Shown here piece after piece: positions 46,524 through 58,586 of a DNA stretch of 64,000 nt (its first letter is position 1; each line of letters opens with the position of its first letter). The translations under genes were made by a program, and so were the position numbers. The notes below the pieces were generated by a model that saw nothing but the letters and a program-made list of their open reading frames with translations, did no database searches and was not told the origin of the DNA. The DNA comes from Diadophis punctatus similis (Eukaryota; Chordata; Lepidosauria; Squamata; Dipsadidae): positions 124,001-188,000 of the forward strand of contig JALIGW010000157.1 in the NCBI GenBank assembly GCA_023053685.1. Reading direction: 5' to 3'.

Positions 46524-49500
46524 CTGTGTTAGACCTTGGGCTAGCTCTTCAGGGAAAGGTCGGAATCAAAAATCAAGCGAGAATTCGGCTTTCCAGCCTG
46601 TGCGGAACACGAATATGTGTTTCATTTTCATTTCTGAGGTGTTTGTCAAAAGTCATGTTTTTTGGCTGAATTGAGAATGCTGTGTTAGACCTTGGGCTAG
46701 CTCTTCAGGGAAAGGTCGGAATCAAAAATTGAGCGAGAATTCGGCTTTCCAGCCCGTGGGGAACAGGAATATGTGTTTCTTTTTCATTTCTGAGGTGTTT
46801 GTCAAAAGTGATGTTTTTGGGCTGAATTGAGAAATAAGGCGAATGCTGTGTTAGACCTTGCGCTAGCTCTTCAGGGAAAGGTCAGTATCAATAATCAAGC
46901 GAGAATTCGGCTTTCCAGCCCATGGGGAACAGGAATATGTGTTTCTTTTTCATTTCTGAGGTGTTTGTCAATAGTGATGTTTTTGGGCTGAATTGAATCC
47001 TAAGGCGAATGCTGTGTTAGACTTTGGGCTAGCTTTTCAGGGTAGGCTCGGAATCAAAAATCAAGCGAGAATTCAGCTTTCCAGCCTGTGGGGAACAGGA
47101 ATATGTGTTTCATTTTCATTTCTGAGGTGTTTGTCAAAAGTGATGTTTTTGGGCTGAATTGAGAAATAAGGCGAATGCTGGGTTAGACCTTGGGCTAGCT
47201 CTTCAGGGAAAGGTCAGAATCAAAAATTGAGCGAGAATTCAGCTTTCCAGCCCATGGGGAACAGGAATATGTGTTTCTTTTTCATTTCTGAGGTGTTTGC
47301 CAAAAGTGATGTTTTTGGGCTGAATTGAGAAATAAGGCGAATGCTGTGTTAGACCTTGGGCTAGCTCTTCAGTGAAAGGTCGGAATCGAAAATCAAGCGA
47401 GAATTCGGCTTTCCAGCCCATGGGGAACAGGAATATGTGTTTCTTTTTCCTTTCTGAGGTGTTTGTCAAAAGTGATGTTTTTGGGCTGAATTGAATCCTA
47501 AGGCGAATGCTGGGTTAGACCTTGGGCTAGCTCTTCAGGGAAAGGTCGGAATCAAAAATCAAGCGAGAATTCGGCTTTCCAGCCTGTGGGGAACAGGAAT
47601 ATGTGTTTCTTTTTCATTTCTGAGGTGTTTGTCAAAAGTGATGTTTTTGGGCTGAATTGAGAAATAAGGCGAATGCTGTGTTAGACCTTGGGCTAGCTCT
47701 TCAGGGAAAGGTCGGAATCAAAAATCAAGCGAGAATTCGGCTTTCCAGCCTGTGCGGAACACGAATATGTGTTTCATTTTCATTTCTGAGGTGTTTGTCA
47801 AAAGTCATGTTTTTTGGCTGAATTGAGAATGCTGTGTTAGACCTTGGGCTAGCTCTTCAGGGAAAGGTCGGAATCAAAAATTGAGCGAGAATTCGGCTTT
47901 CCAGCCCGTGGGGAACAGGAATATGTGTTTCTTTTTCATTTCTGAGGTGTTTGTCAAAAGTGATGTTTTTGGGCTGAATTGAGAAATAAGGCGAATGCTG
48001 TGTTAGACCTTGCGGTAGCTCTTCAGGGAAAGGTCAGTATCAATAATCAAGCGAGAATTCGGCTTTCCAGCCCATGGGGAACAGGAATATGTGTTTCTTT
48101 TTCATTTCTGAGGTGTTTGTCAATAGTGATGTTTTTGGGCTGAATTGAATCCTAAGGCGAATGCTGTGTTAGACTTTGGGCTAGCTTTTCAGGGTAGGCT
48201 CGGAATCAAAAATCAAGCGAGAATTCAGCTTTCCAGCCTGTGGGGAACAGGAATATGTGTTTCATTTTCATTTCTGAGGTGTTTGTCAAAAGTGATGTTT
48301 TTGGGCTGAATTGAGAAATAAGGCGAATGCTGGGTTAGACCTTGGGCTAGCTCTTCAGGGAAAGGTCAGAATCAAAAATTGAGCGAGAATTCAGCTTTCC
48401 AGCCCATGGGGAACAGGAATATGTGTTTCTTTTTCATTTCTGAGGTGTTTGCCAAAAGTGATGTTTTTGGGCTGAATTGAGAAATAAGGCGAATGCTGTG
48501 TTAGACCTTGGGCTAGCTCTTCAGTGAAAGGTCGGAATCGAAAATCAAGCGAGAATTCGGCTTTCCAGCCCGTGGGGAACAGGAATATGTGTTTCTTTTT
48601 CATTTCTGAGGTGTTTGCCAAAAGTGATGTTTTTGGACTGAATTGAGAAATAAGGCGAATGCTGTGTTAGACCTTGGGCTAGGTCTTCAGGGAAAGGTCG
48701 GAATCAAAAATCAAGCGAGAATTCGGCTTTCCAGCCTGTGGGGAACAGGAATATGTGTTTCTTTTTCATTTCTGAGGTGTTTGTCAAAAGTGATGTTTTT
48801 GGGCTGAATTGAGAAATAAGGCGAATGCTGTGTTAGACCTTGGGCTAGCTCTTCAGGGAAAGGTCGGAATCAAAAATCAAGCGAGAATTCGGCTTTCCAG
48901 CCTGTGCGGAACACGAATATGTGTTTCATTTTCATTTCTGAGGTGTTTGTCAAAAGTCATGTTTTTTGGCTGAATTGAGAATGCTGTGTTAGACCTTGGG
49001 CTAGCTCTTCAGGGAAAGGTCGGAATCAAAAATTGAGCGAGAATTCGGCTTTCCAGCCCGTGGGGAACAGGAATATGTGTTTCTTTTTCATTTCTGAGGT
49101 GTTTGTCAAAAGTGATGTTTTTGGGCTGAATTGAGAAATAAGGCGAATGCTGTGTTAGACCTTGCGCTAGCTCTTCAGGGAAAGGTCAGAATCAAAAATT
49201 GAGCGAGAATTCGGCTTTCCAGCCCGTGGGGAACAGGAATATGTGTTTCTTTTTCATTTCTGAGGTGTTTGTCAAAAGTGATGTTTTTGGGCTGAATTGA
49301 GAAATAAGGCGAATGCTGTTTTAGACCTTGCGCTAGCTCTTCAGGGAAAGGTCAGAATCAATAATCAAGCAAGAATTCGGCTTTCCAGCCCATGGGGAAC
49401 AGGAATATGTGTTTCTTTTTCATTTCTGAGGTGTTTGTCAAAAGTGATGTTTTTGGGCTGAATTGAATCCTAAGGCGAATGCTGTGTTAGACTTTGGGCT

Positions 49501-50441
49501 AGCTTTTCAGGGTAGGCTCGGAATCAAAAATCAAGCGAGAATTCAGCTTTCCAGCCTGTGGGGAACAGGAATATGTGTTTCATTTTCATTTCTGAGGTGT
49601 TTGTCAAAAGTGATGTTTTTGGGCTGAATTGAATCCTAAGGCGAATGCTGTGTTAGACTTTGGGCTAGCTTTTCAGGGTAGGCTCGGAATCAAAAATCAA
49701 GCGAGAATTCAGCTTTCCAGCCTGTGGGGAACAGGAATACGTGTTTCATTTTCATTTCTGAGGTGTTTGTCAAAAGTGATGTTTTTGGGCTGAATTGAAT
49801 CCTAAGGCGAATGCTGTGTTAGACTTTGGGCTAGCTTTTCAGGGTAGGCTCGGAATCAAAAATCAAGCGAGAATTCAGCTTTCCAGCCTGTGGGGAACAG
49901 GAATATGTGTTTCATTTTCATTTCTGAGGTGTTTGTCAAAAGTGATGTTTTTGGGCTGAATTGAATCCTAAGGCGAATGCTGTGTTAGACTTTGGGCTAG
50001 CTTTTCAGGGTAGGCTCGGAATCAAAAATCAAGCGAGAATTCAGCTTTCCAGCCTGTGGGGAACAGGAATATGTGTTTCATTTTCATTTCTGAGGTGTTT
50101 GTCAAAAGTGATGTTTTTGGGCTGAATTGAGAAATAAGGCGAATGCTGTGTTAGACCTTGGGCTAGGTCTTCAGGGAAAGGTCGGAATCAAAAATCAAGC
50201 GAGAATTCGGCTTTCCAGCCTGTGGGGAACAGGAATATGTGTTTCTTTTTCATTTCTGAGGTGTTTGTCAAAAGTGATGTTTTTGGGCTGAATTGAGAAA
50301 TAAGGCGAATGCTGTGTTAGACCTTGGGCTAGCTCTTCAGGGAAAGGTCGGAATCAAAAATCAAGCGAGAATTCGGCTTTCCAGCCTGTGCGGAACACGA
50401 ATATGTGTTTCATTTTCATTTCTGAGGTGTTTGTCAAAAGT
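46524..50441 (+). repeat. Block E/D composite, copy 2
   Basis: Second copy of 40,100-44,017, carrying the same private substitutions. It ends inside a monomer at 50,441, where copy 1 has GTCATGTTTTTTGG and this copy switches to GTGATGTTTTTGGG. The 13-mer of block D is thereby cut short and followed directly by a GCTGGGTTAG unit of the 7-mer series. Confidence 0.86.
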
Positions 50442-50534
50442 GATGTTTTTGGGCTGAATTGAGAAATAAGGCGAATGCTGGGTTAGACCTTGGGCTAGCT
50501 CTTCAGGGAAAGGTCAGAATCAAAAATTGAGCGA
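50369..50534 (+). repeat. Hybrid monomer: short-type head, full-length tail
   Basis: Starts with CCTGTGCGGAACACG, typical of short units, but from GTGATG on it is a full-length type-1 tail with GAAATAAGGCG and CTGGGTTAG. Length is 166 bp. The switch lies between about 50,418 and 50,442, just before the T-tract. It marks the right edge of the 3.9-kb duplication. Confidence 0.85.
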
Positions 50535-51829
50535 GAATTCAGCTTTCCAGCCCATGGGGAACAGGAATATGTGTTTCTTTTTCATTTCTGAGGTGTTTGC
50601 CAAAAGTGATGTTTTTGGGCTGAATTGAGAAATAAGGCGAATGCTGTGTTAGACCTTGGGCTAGCTCTTCAGTGAAAGGTCGGAATCGAAAATCAAGCGA
50701 GAATTCGGCTTTCCAGCCCATGGGGAACAGGAATATGTGTTTCTTTTTCCTTTCTGAGGTGTTTGTCAAAAGTGATGTTTTTGGGCTGAATTGAATCCTA
50801 AGGCGAATGCTGGGTTAGACCTTGGGCTAGCTCTTCAGGGAAAGGTCGGAATCAAAAATCAAGCGAGAATTCGGCTTTCCAGCCTGTGGGGAACAGGAAT
50901 ATGTGTTTCTTTTTCATTTCTGAGGTGTTTGTCAAAAGTGATGTTTTTGGGCTGAATTGAGAAATAAGGCGAATGCTGTGTTAGACCTTGGGCTAGCTCT
51001 TCAGGGAAAGGTCGGAATCAAAAATCAAGCGAGAATTCGGCTTTCCAGCCTGTGCGGAACACGAATATGTGTTTCATTTTCATTTCTGAGGTGTTTGTCA
51101 AAAGTCATGTTTTTTGGCTGAATTGAGAATGCTGTGTTAGACCTTGGGCTAGCTCTTCAGGGAAAGGTCGGAATCAAAAATTGAGCGAGAATTCGGCTTT
51201 CCAGCCCGTGGGGAACAGGAATATGTGTTTCTTTTTCATTTCTGAGGTGTTTGTCAAAAGTGATGTTTTTGGGCTGAATTGAGAAATAAGGCGAATGCTG
51301 TGTTAGACCTTGCGCTAGCTCTTCAGGGAAAGGTCAGTATCAATAATCAAGCGAGAATTCGGCTTTCCAGCCCATGGGGAACAGGAATATGTGTTTCTTT
51401 TTCATTTCTGAGGTGTTTGTCAATAGTGATGTTTTTGGGCTGAATTGAATCCTAAGGCGAATGCTGTGTTAGACTTTGGGCTAGCTTTTCAGGGTAGGCT
51501 CGGAATCAAAAATCAAGCGAGAATTCAGCTTTCCAGCCTGTGGGGAACAGGAATATGTGTTTCATTTTCATTTCTGAGGTGTTTGTCAAAAGTGATGTTT
51601 TTGGGCTGAATTGAGAAATAAGGCGAATGCTGGGTTAGACCTTGGGCTAGCTCTTCAGGGAAAGGTCAGAATCAAAAATTGAGCGAGAATTCAGCTTTCC
51701 AGCCCATGGGGAACAGGAATATGTGTTTCTTTTTCATTTCTGAGGTGTTTGCCAAAAGTGATGTTTTTGGGCTGAATTGAATCCTAAGGCGAATGCTGTG
51801 TTAGACCTTGGGCTAGCTCTTCAGTGAAA

Positions 51830-54800
51830 GGTCGGAATCAAAAATCAAGCGAGAATTCGGCTTTCCAGCCTGTGGGGAACAGGAATATGTGTTTCTTTTT
51901 CATTTCTGAGGTGTTTGTCAAAAGTGATGTTTTTGGGCTGAATTGAGAAATAAGGCGAATGCTGTGTTAGACCTTGGGCTAGCTCTTCAGGGAAAGGTCG
52001 GAATCAAAAATTGAGCGAGAATTTGGCTTTCCAGCCCATGGGGAACAGGAATATGTGTTTCTTTTTCATTTCTGAGGTGTTTGTCAAAAGTGATGTTTTT
52101 GGGCTGAATTGAGAAATAAGGCGAATGCTGTGTTAGACCTTGGGCTAGCTCTTCAGGGAAGGCTTGGAATCGAAAATCAAGCGAGAATTCGGCTTTCCAG
52201 CCCGTGGGGAACAGGAATATGTGTTTCTTTTTCATTTCTGAGGTGTTTGTCAAAAGTGATGTTTTTGGGCTGAATTGAATCCTAAGGCGAATGCTGTGTT
52301 AGACTTTGGGCTAGCTTTTCAGGGTAGGCTCGGAATCAAAAATCAAGCAAGAATTCAGCTTTCCAGCCTGTGGGGAACAGGAATATGTGTTTCATTTTCA
52401 TTTCTGAGGTGTTTGTCAAAAGTGATGTTTTTGGGCTGAATTGAGAAATAAGGCGAATGCTGTGTTAGACCTTGGGCTAGCTCTTCAGGGAAAGGTCGGA
52501 ATCAAAAATTGAGCGAGAATTCGGCTTTCCAGCCCGTGGGGAACAGGAATATGTGTTTCTTTTTCATTTCTGAGGTGTTTGCCAAAAGTGATGTTTTTGG
52601 GCTGAATTGAGAAATAAGGCGAATGCTGTGTTAGACCTTGGGCTAGGTCTTCAGGGAAAGGTCGGAATCAAAAATCAAGCGAGAATTTGGCTTTCCAGCC
52701 TGTGGGGAACAGGAATATGTGTTTCTTTTTCATTTCTGAGGTGTTTGTCAAAAGTGATGTTTTTGGGCTGAATTGAGAAATAAGGCGAATGCTGTGTTAG
52801 ACCTTGGGCTAGCTCTTCAGGGAAAGGTCGGAATCAAAAATCAAGCGAGAATTCGGCTTTCCAGCCTGTGCGGAACACGAATATGTGTTTCATTTTCATT
52901 TCTGAGGTGTTTGTCAAAAGTCATGTTTTTTGGCTGAATTGAGAATGCTGTGTTAGACCTTGGGCTAGCTCTTCAGGGAAAGGTCGGAATCAAAAATTGA
53001 GTGAGAATTCGGCTTTCCAGCCCGTGGGGAACAGGAATATGTGTTTCTTTTTCATTTCTGAGGTGTTTGTCAAAAGTGATGTTTTTGGGCTGAATTGAGA
53101 AATAAGGCGAATGCTGTGTTAGACCTTGCGCTAGCTCTTCAGGGAAAGGTCAGAATCAAAAATTGAGCGAGAATTCGGCTTTCCAGCCCGTGGGGAACAG
53201 GAATATGTGTTTCTTTTTCATTTCTGAGGTGTTTGTCAAAAGTGATGTTTTTGGGCTGAATTGAGAAATAAGGCGAATGCTGTGTTAGACCTTGCGCTAG
53301 CTCTTCAGGGAAAGGTCAGAATCAATAATCAAGCAAGAATTCGGCTTTCCAGCCCATGGGGAACAGGAATATGTGTTTCTTTTTCATTTCTGAGGTGTTT
53401 GTCAAAAGTGATGTTTTTGGGCTGAATTGAATCCTAAGGCGAATGCTGTGTTAGACTTTGGGCTAGCTTTTCAGGGTAGGCTCGGAATCAAAAATCAAGC
53501 GAGAATTCAGCTTTCCAGCCTGTGGGGAACAGGAATATGTGTTTCATTTTCATTTCTGAGGTGTTTGTCAAAAGTGATGTTTTTGGGCTGAATTGAATCC
53601 TAAGGCGAATGCTGTGTTAGACTTTGGGCTAGCTTTTCAGGGTAGGCTCGGAATCAAAAATCAAGCGAGAATTCAGCTTTCCAGCCTGTGGGGAACAGGA
53701 ATATGTGTTTCATTTTCATTTCTGAGGTGTTTGTCAAAAGTGATGTTTTTGGGCTGAATTGAATCCTAAGGCGAATGCTGTGTTAGACTTTGGGCTAGCT
53801 TTTCAGGGTAGGCTCGGAATCAAAAATCAAGCGAGAATTCAGCTTTCCAGCCTGTGGGGAACAGGAATATGTGTTTCATTTTCATTTCTGAGGTGTTTGT
53901 CAAAAGTGATGTTTTTGGGCTGAATTGAGAAATAAGGAGAATGCAGTGTTAGACTTTGGGCTAGCTCTTCAGCGAAGGCTTGTAATCGAAAATCAAGCGA
54001 GAATTCGGCTTTCCAGCCCATGGGGAACAGGAATATGTGTTTCTTTTTCATTTCTGAGGTGTTTGTCAAAAGTGATATTTTTGGGCTGAATTGAGAAATA
54101 AGGCGAATGCTGTGTTAGACCTTGGGCTAGCTCTTCAGGGAAAGGTCAGAATCAATAATCAAGCGAGAATTCGGCTTTCCAGCCCATGGGGAACAGGAAT
54201 ATGTGTTTCTTTTTCATTTCTGAGGTGTTTGTCAAAAGTGATGTTTTTGGGCTGAATTGAATCCTAAGGCGAATGCTGTGTTAGACTTTGGGCTAGCTTT
54301 TCAGGGTAGGCTCGGAATAAAAAATCAAGCGAGAATTCAGCTTTCCAGCCTGTGGGGAACAGGAATATGTGTTTCATTTTCATTTCTGAGGTGTTTGTCA
54401 AAAGTGATGTTTTTGGGCTGAATTGAGAAATAAGGCGAATGCTGTGTTAGACCTTGGGCTAGCTCTTCAGGGAAAGGTCAGAATCAAAAATCAAGCGAGA
54501 ATTCGGCTTTCCAGCCTGTGGGGAACAGGAATATGTGTTTCTTTTTCATTTCTGAGGTGTTTGTCAAAAGTGATGTTTTTGGGCTGAATTGAGAAATAAG
54601 GCGAATGCTGTGTTAGACCTTGGGCTAGCTCTTCAGGGAAAGGTCGGAATCAAAAATCAAGCGAGAATTCGGCTTTCCAGCCTGTGCGGAACACGAATAT
54701 GTGTTTCATTTTCATTTCTGAGGTGTTTGTCAAAAGTCATGTTTTTTGGCTGAATTGAGAATGCTGTGTTAGACCTTGGGCTAGCTCTTCAGGGAAAGGT

Positions 54801-57088
54801 CGGAATCAAAAATTGAGCGAGAATTCGGCTTTCCAGCCCGTGGGGAACAGGAATATGTGTTTCTTTTTCATTTCTGAGGTGTTTGTCAAAAGTGATGTTT
54901 TTGGGTTGAATTGAGAAATAAGACGAATGCTGTGTTAGACCTTGCGCTAGCTCTTCAGGGAAAGGTCAGAATCAATAATCAAGCGAGAATTCGGCTTTCC
55001 AGCCCATGGGGAACAGGAATATGTGTTTCTTTTTCATTTCTGAGGTGTTTGTCAATAGTGATGTTTTTGGGCTGAATTGAATCCTAAGGCGAATGCTGTG
55101 TTAGACTTTGGGCTAGCTTTTCAGGGTAGGCTCGGAATCAAAAATCAAGCGAGAATTCAGCTTTCCAGCCTGTGGGGAACAGGAATATGTGTTTCATTTT
55201 CATTTCTGAGGTGTTTGTCAAAAGTGATGTTTTTGGGCTGAATTGAGAAATAAGGCGAATGCTGTGTTAGACCTTGGGCTAGGTCTTCAGGGAAAGGTCG
55301 GAATCAAAAATCAAGCGAGAATTCGGCTTTCCAGCCTGTGGGGAACAGGAATATGTGTTTCTTTTTCATTTCTGAGGTGTTTGTCAAAAGTGATGTTTTT
55401 GGGCTGAATTGAGAAATAAGGCGAATGCTGTGTTAGACCTTGGGCTAGCTCTTCAGGGAAAGGTCGGAATCAAAAATCAAGCGAGAATTCGGCTTTCCAG
55501 CCTGTGCGGAACACGAATATGTGTTTCATTTTCATTTCTGAAGTGTTTGTCAAAAGTCATGTTTTTTGGCTGAATTGAGAATGCTGTGTTAGACCTTGGG
55601 CTAGCTCTTCAGGGAAAGGTCGGAATCAAAAATTGAGCGAGAATTCGGCTTTCCAGCCCGTGGGGAACAGGAATATGTGTTTCTTTTTCATTTCTGAGGT
55701 GTTTGTCAAAAGTGATGTTTTTGGGCTGAATTGAGAAATAAGGCGAATGCTGTGTTAGACCTTGCGCTAGCTCTTCAGGGAAAGGTCAGTATCAATAATC
55801 AAGCGAGAATTCGGCTTTCCAGCCCATGGGGAACAGGAATATGTGTTTCTTTTTCATTTCTGAGGTGTTTGTCAATAGTGATGTTTTTGGGCTGAATTGA
55901 ATCCTAAGGCGAATGCTGTGTTAGACTTTGGGCTAGCTTTTCAGGGTAGGCTCGGAATCAAAAATCAAGCGAGAATTCAGCTTTCCAGCCTGTGGGGAAC
56001 AGGAATATGTGTTTCATTTTCATTTCTGAGGTGTTTGTCAAAAGTCATGTTTTTGGGCTGAATTGAGAAATAAGGCGAATGCTGTGTTAGACCTTGCGCT
56101 AGCTCTTCAGGGAAAGGTCAGAATCAAAAATTGAGCGAGAATTCGGCTTTCCAGCCCGTGGGGAACAGGAATATGTGTTTCTTTTTCATTTCTGAGGTGT
56201 TTGTCAAAAGTGATGTTTTTGGGCTGAATTGAGAAATAAGGCGAATGCTGTGTTAGACCTTGCGCTAGCTCTTCAGGGAAAGGTCAGAATCAATAATCAA
56301 GCAAGAATTCGGCTTTCCAGCCCATGGGGAACAGGAATATGTGTTTCTTTTTCATTTCTGAGGTGTTTGTCAAAAGTGATGTTTTTGGGCTGAATTGAAT
56401 CCTAAGGCGAATGCTGTGTTAGACTTTGGGCTAGCTTTTCAGGGTAGGCTCGGAATCAAAAATCAAGCGAGAATTCAGCTTTCCAGCCTGTGGGGAACAG
56501 GAATATGTGTTTCATTTTCATTTCTGAGGTGTTTGTCAAAAGTGATGTTTTTGGGCTGAATTGAATCCTAAGGCGAATGCTGTGTTAGACTTTGGGCTAG
56601 CTTTTCAGGGTAGGCTCGGAATCAAAAACCAAGCGAGAATTCAGCTTTCCAGCCTGTGGGGAACAGGAATATGTGTTTCATTTTCATTTCTGAGGTGTTT
56701 GTCAAAAGTGATGTTTTTGGGCTGAATTGAATCCTAAGGCGAATGCTGTGTTAGACTTTGGGCTAGCTTTTCAGGGTAGGCTCGGAATCAAAAATCAAGC
56801 GAGAATTCAGCTTTCCAGCCTGTGGGGAACAGGAATATGTGTTTCATTTTCATTTCTGAGGTGTTTGTCAAAAGTGATGTTTTTGGGCTGAATTGAGAAA
56901 TAAGGAGAATGCAGTGTTAGACTTTGGGCTAGCTCTTCAGCGAAGGCTTGTAATCGAAAATCAAGCGAGAATTCGGCTTTCCAGCGCATGGGGAACAGGA
57001 ATATGTGTTTCTTTTTCATTTCTGAGGTGTTTGTCAAAAGTGATATTTTTGGGCTGAATTGAGAAATAAGGCGAATGCTGTGTTAGAC
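51830..57088 (+). repeat. Block F, copy 1 (5.3 kb)
   Basis: Matches 58,586-64,000: offset 6,756 up to about 56,044, then 6,912. Shared private markers are GAATTTGG (52,019 and 58,775), CTGAAGTG (55,541 and 62,297), AAAAACCAAGCG (56,629 and 63,541) and CAGCGCATGG (56,982 and 63,894). Differences include CGGAATAAAAAATC at about 54,314, AGTGAGAATTC near 53,001, AATTTGG at 52,685 and AAGGCAAATG near 57,237, the last three being CpG changes. Within it, 53.08-55.21 kb and 56.05-58.18 kb are a tandem pair 2,968 bp apart. Confidence 0.87.
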
Positions 57089-58180
57089 CTTGGGCTAGCT
57101 CTTCAGGGAAAGGTCAGAATCAATAATCAAGCGAGAATTCGGCTTTCCAGCCCATGGGGAACAGGAATATGTGTTTCTTTTTCATTTCTGAGGTGTTTGT
57201 CAAAAGTGATGTTTTTGGGCTGAATTGAATCCTAAGGCAAATGCTGTGTTAGACTTTGGGCTAGCTTTTCAGGGTAGGCTCGGAATCAAAAATCAAGCGA
57301 GAATTCAGCTTTCCAGCCTGTGGGGAACAGGAATATGTGTTTCATTTTCATTTCTGAGGTGTTTGTCAAAAGTGATGTTTTTGGGCTGAATTGAGAAATA
57401 AGGCGAATGCTGTGTTAGACCTTGGGCTAGCTCTTCAGGGAAAGGTCAGAATCAAAAATCAAGCGAGAATTCGGCTTTCCAGCCTGTGGGGAACAGGAAT
57501 ATGTGTTTCTTTTTCATTTCTGAGGTGTTTGTCAAAAGTGATGTTTTTGGGCTGAATTGAGAAATAAGGCGAATGCTGTGTTAGACCTTGGGCTAGCTCT
57601 TCAGGGAAAGGTCGGAATCAAAAATCAAGCGAGAATTCGGCTTTCCAGCCTGTGCGGAACACGAATATGTGTTTCATTTTCATTTCTGAGGTGTTTGTCA
57701 AAAGTCATGTTTTTTGGCTGAATTGAGAATGCTGTGTTAGACCTTGGGCTAGCTCTTCAGGGAAAGGTCGGAATCAAAAATTGAGCGAGAATTCGGCTTT
57801 CCAGCCCGTGGGGAACAGGAATATGTGTTTCTTTTTCATTTCTGAGGTGTTTGTCAAAAGTGATGTTTTTGGGTTGAATTGAGAAATAAGACGAATGCTG
57901 TGTTAGACCTTGCGCTAGCTCTTCAGGGAAAGGTCAGAATCAATAATCAAGCGAGAATTCGGCTTTCCAGCCCATGGGGAACAGGAATATGTGTTTCTTT
58001 TTCATTTCTGAGGTGTTTGTCAATAGTGATGTTTTTGGGCTGAATTGAATCCTAAGGCGAATGCTGTGTTAGACTTTGGGCTAGCTTTTCAGGGTAGGCT
58101 CGGAATCAAAAATCAAGCGAGAATTCAGCTTTCCAGCCTGTGGGGAACAGGAATATGTGTTTCATTTTCATTTCTGAGGT
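53080..58180 (+). repeat. 2,968-bp 18-mer tandem containing the AAGGAGAATGCAG monomer
   Basis: Unit 1 is about 53,080-56,047 and unit 2 (partial) about 56,048-58,180. Each has a diverged monomer with AAGGAGAATGCAGTG, CAGCGAAGGCTTGTAATCG and GTGATATTTTTGGG, at the 53,839 and 56,807 phases, followed by a unit with AAGACGAATG and GGGTTGAATTG. The same monomer appears at 31,600, 60,595 and 63,719. It is the most diverged unit type in the window. Confidence 0.82.
55973..56138 (+). repeat. Hybrid monomer, GTCATG joined to a full-length tail
   Basis: Head of type 2 (ATTCAG, TTTCATTTTC), then GTCATG of the short form, then TTTTTGGGCTG and GAAATAAGGCG of a full-length unit. The matching place in the second copy of block F keeps the short tail and has one further monomer, so this junction removed, or lacks, exactly 156 bp. 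The switch point is in ATGTTTTT at 56,045-56,053. Confidence 0.87.
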
Positions 58181-58586
58181 GTTTGTCAAAAGTGATGTTT
58201 TTTGGCTGAATTGAGAATGCTGTGTTAGACCTTGGGCTAGCTCTTCAGGGAAAGGTCGGAATCAAAAATTGAGCGAGAATTCGGCTTTCCAGCCCGTGGG
58301 GAACAGGAATATGTGTTTCTTTTTCATTTCTGAGGTGTTTGTCAAAAGTGATGTTTTTGGGCTGAATTGAGAAATAAGGCGAATGCTGTGTTAGACCTTG
58401 GGCTAGGTCTTCAGGGAAAGGTCGGAATCAAAAATCAAGCGAGAATTCGGCTTTCCAGCCTGTGGGGAACAGGAATATGTGTTTCTTTTTCCTTTCTGAG
58501 GTGTTTGTCAAAAGTGATGTTTTTGGGCTGAATTGAATCCTAAGGCGAATGCTGGGTTAGACCTTGGGCTAGCTCTTCAGGGAAAG
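56807..58586 (+). repeat. Link between the two block F copies
   Basis: About ten to eleven monomers. The first part, to 58,180, repeats 53,839-55,212. After the hybrid at 58,121 come a CCCGTGG unit, a GCTAGG unit, a unit with TTTTTCCTTTC and CTGGGTTAG (58,490-58,555) borrowed from the 7-mer series, and then the start of block F copy 2. No sequence other than satellite is present. Confidence 0.78.
58121..58276 (+). repeat. Hybrid monomer, type-2 head with short tail (GTGATG kept)
   Basis: Head with ATTCAG, CCTGTGGGGAACAGG and GTGATG, then TTTTTTGGCTG and the 10-bp deletion. Length 156 bp. The exchange point is in the T-tract at about 58,196-58,203. It is close to the reciprocal arrangement of the hybrid at 55,973. 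Confidence 0.86.

Larger units (their letters stand above)
39368..51830 (+). repeat. Block E: 7-mer (1,152 bp) higher-order series with derivatives
   Basis: The basic unit is six full monomers and one short (6 x 166 + 156). Phases marked by CAGTGAAAGG fall near 39,638, 40,946, 42,098, 44,734, 45,886, 47,370, 48,522, 50,670 and 51,824. TTTTTCCTTTC occurs in most of these units. Spacings are 1,308 (extra short unit), 1,152, 2,636 (interrupted by a block D copy), 1,152, 1,484 (plus two monomers at about 46.15-46.48 kb), 1,152, 2,148 (second block D copy) and about 1,154. CTGGGTTAGACC is confined almost entirely to this block. Confidence 0.83.

Noticed and set aside
54316..54321. AATAAA polyadenylation-like signal
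   Set aside because: Arises from one private substitution in a single monomer (AATCAA to AATAAA) with no transcription unit around it.
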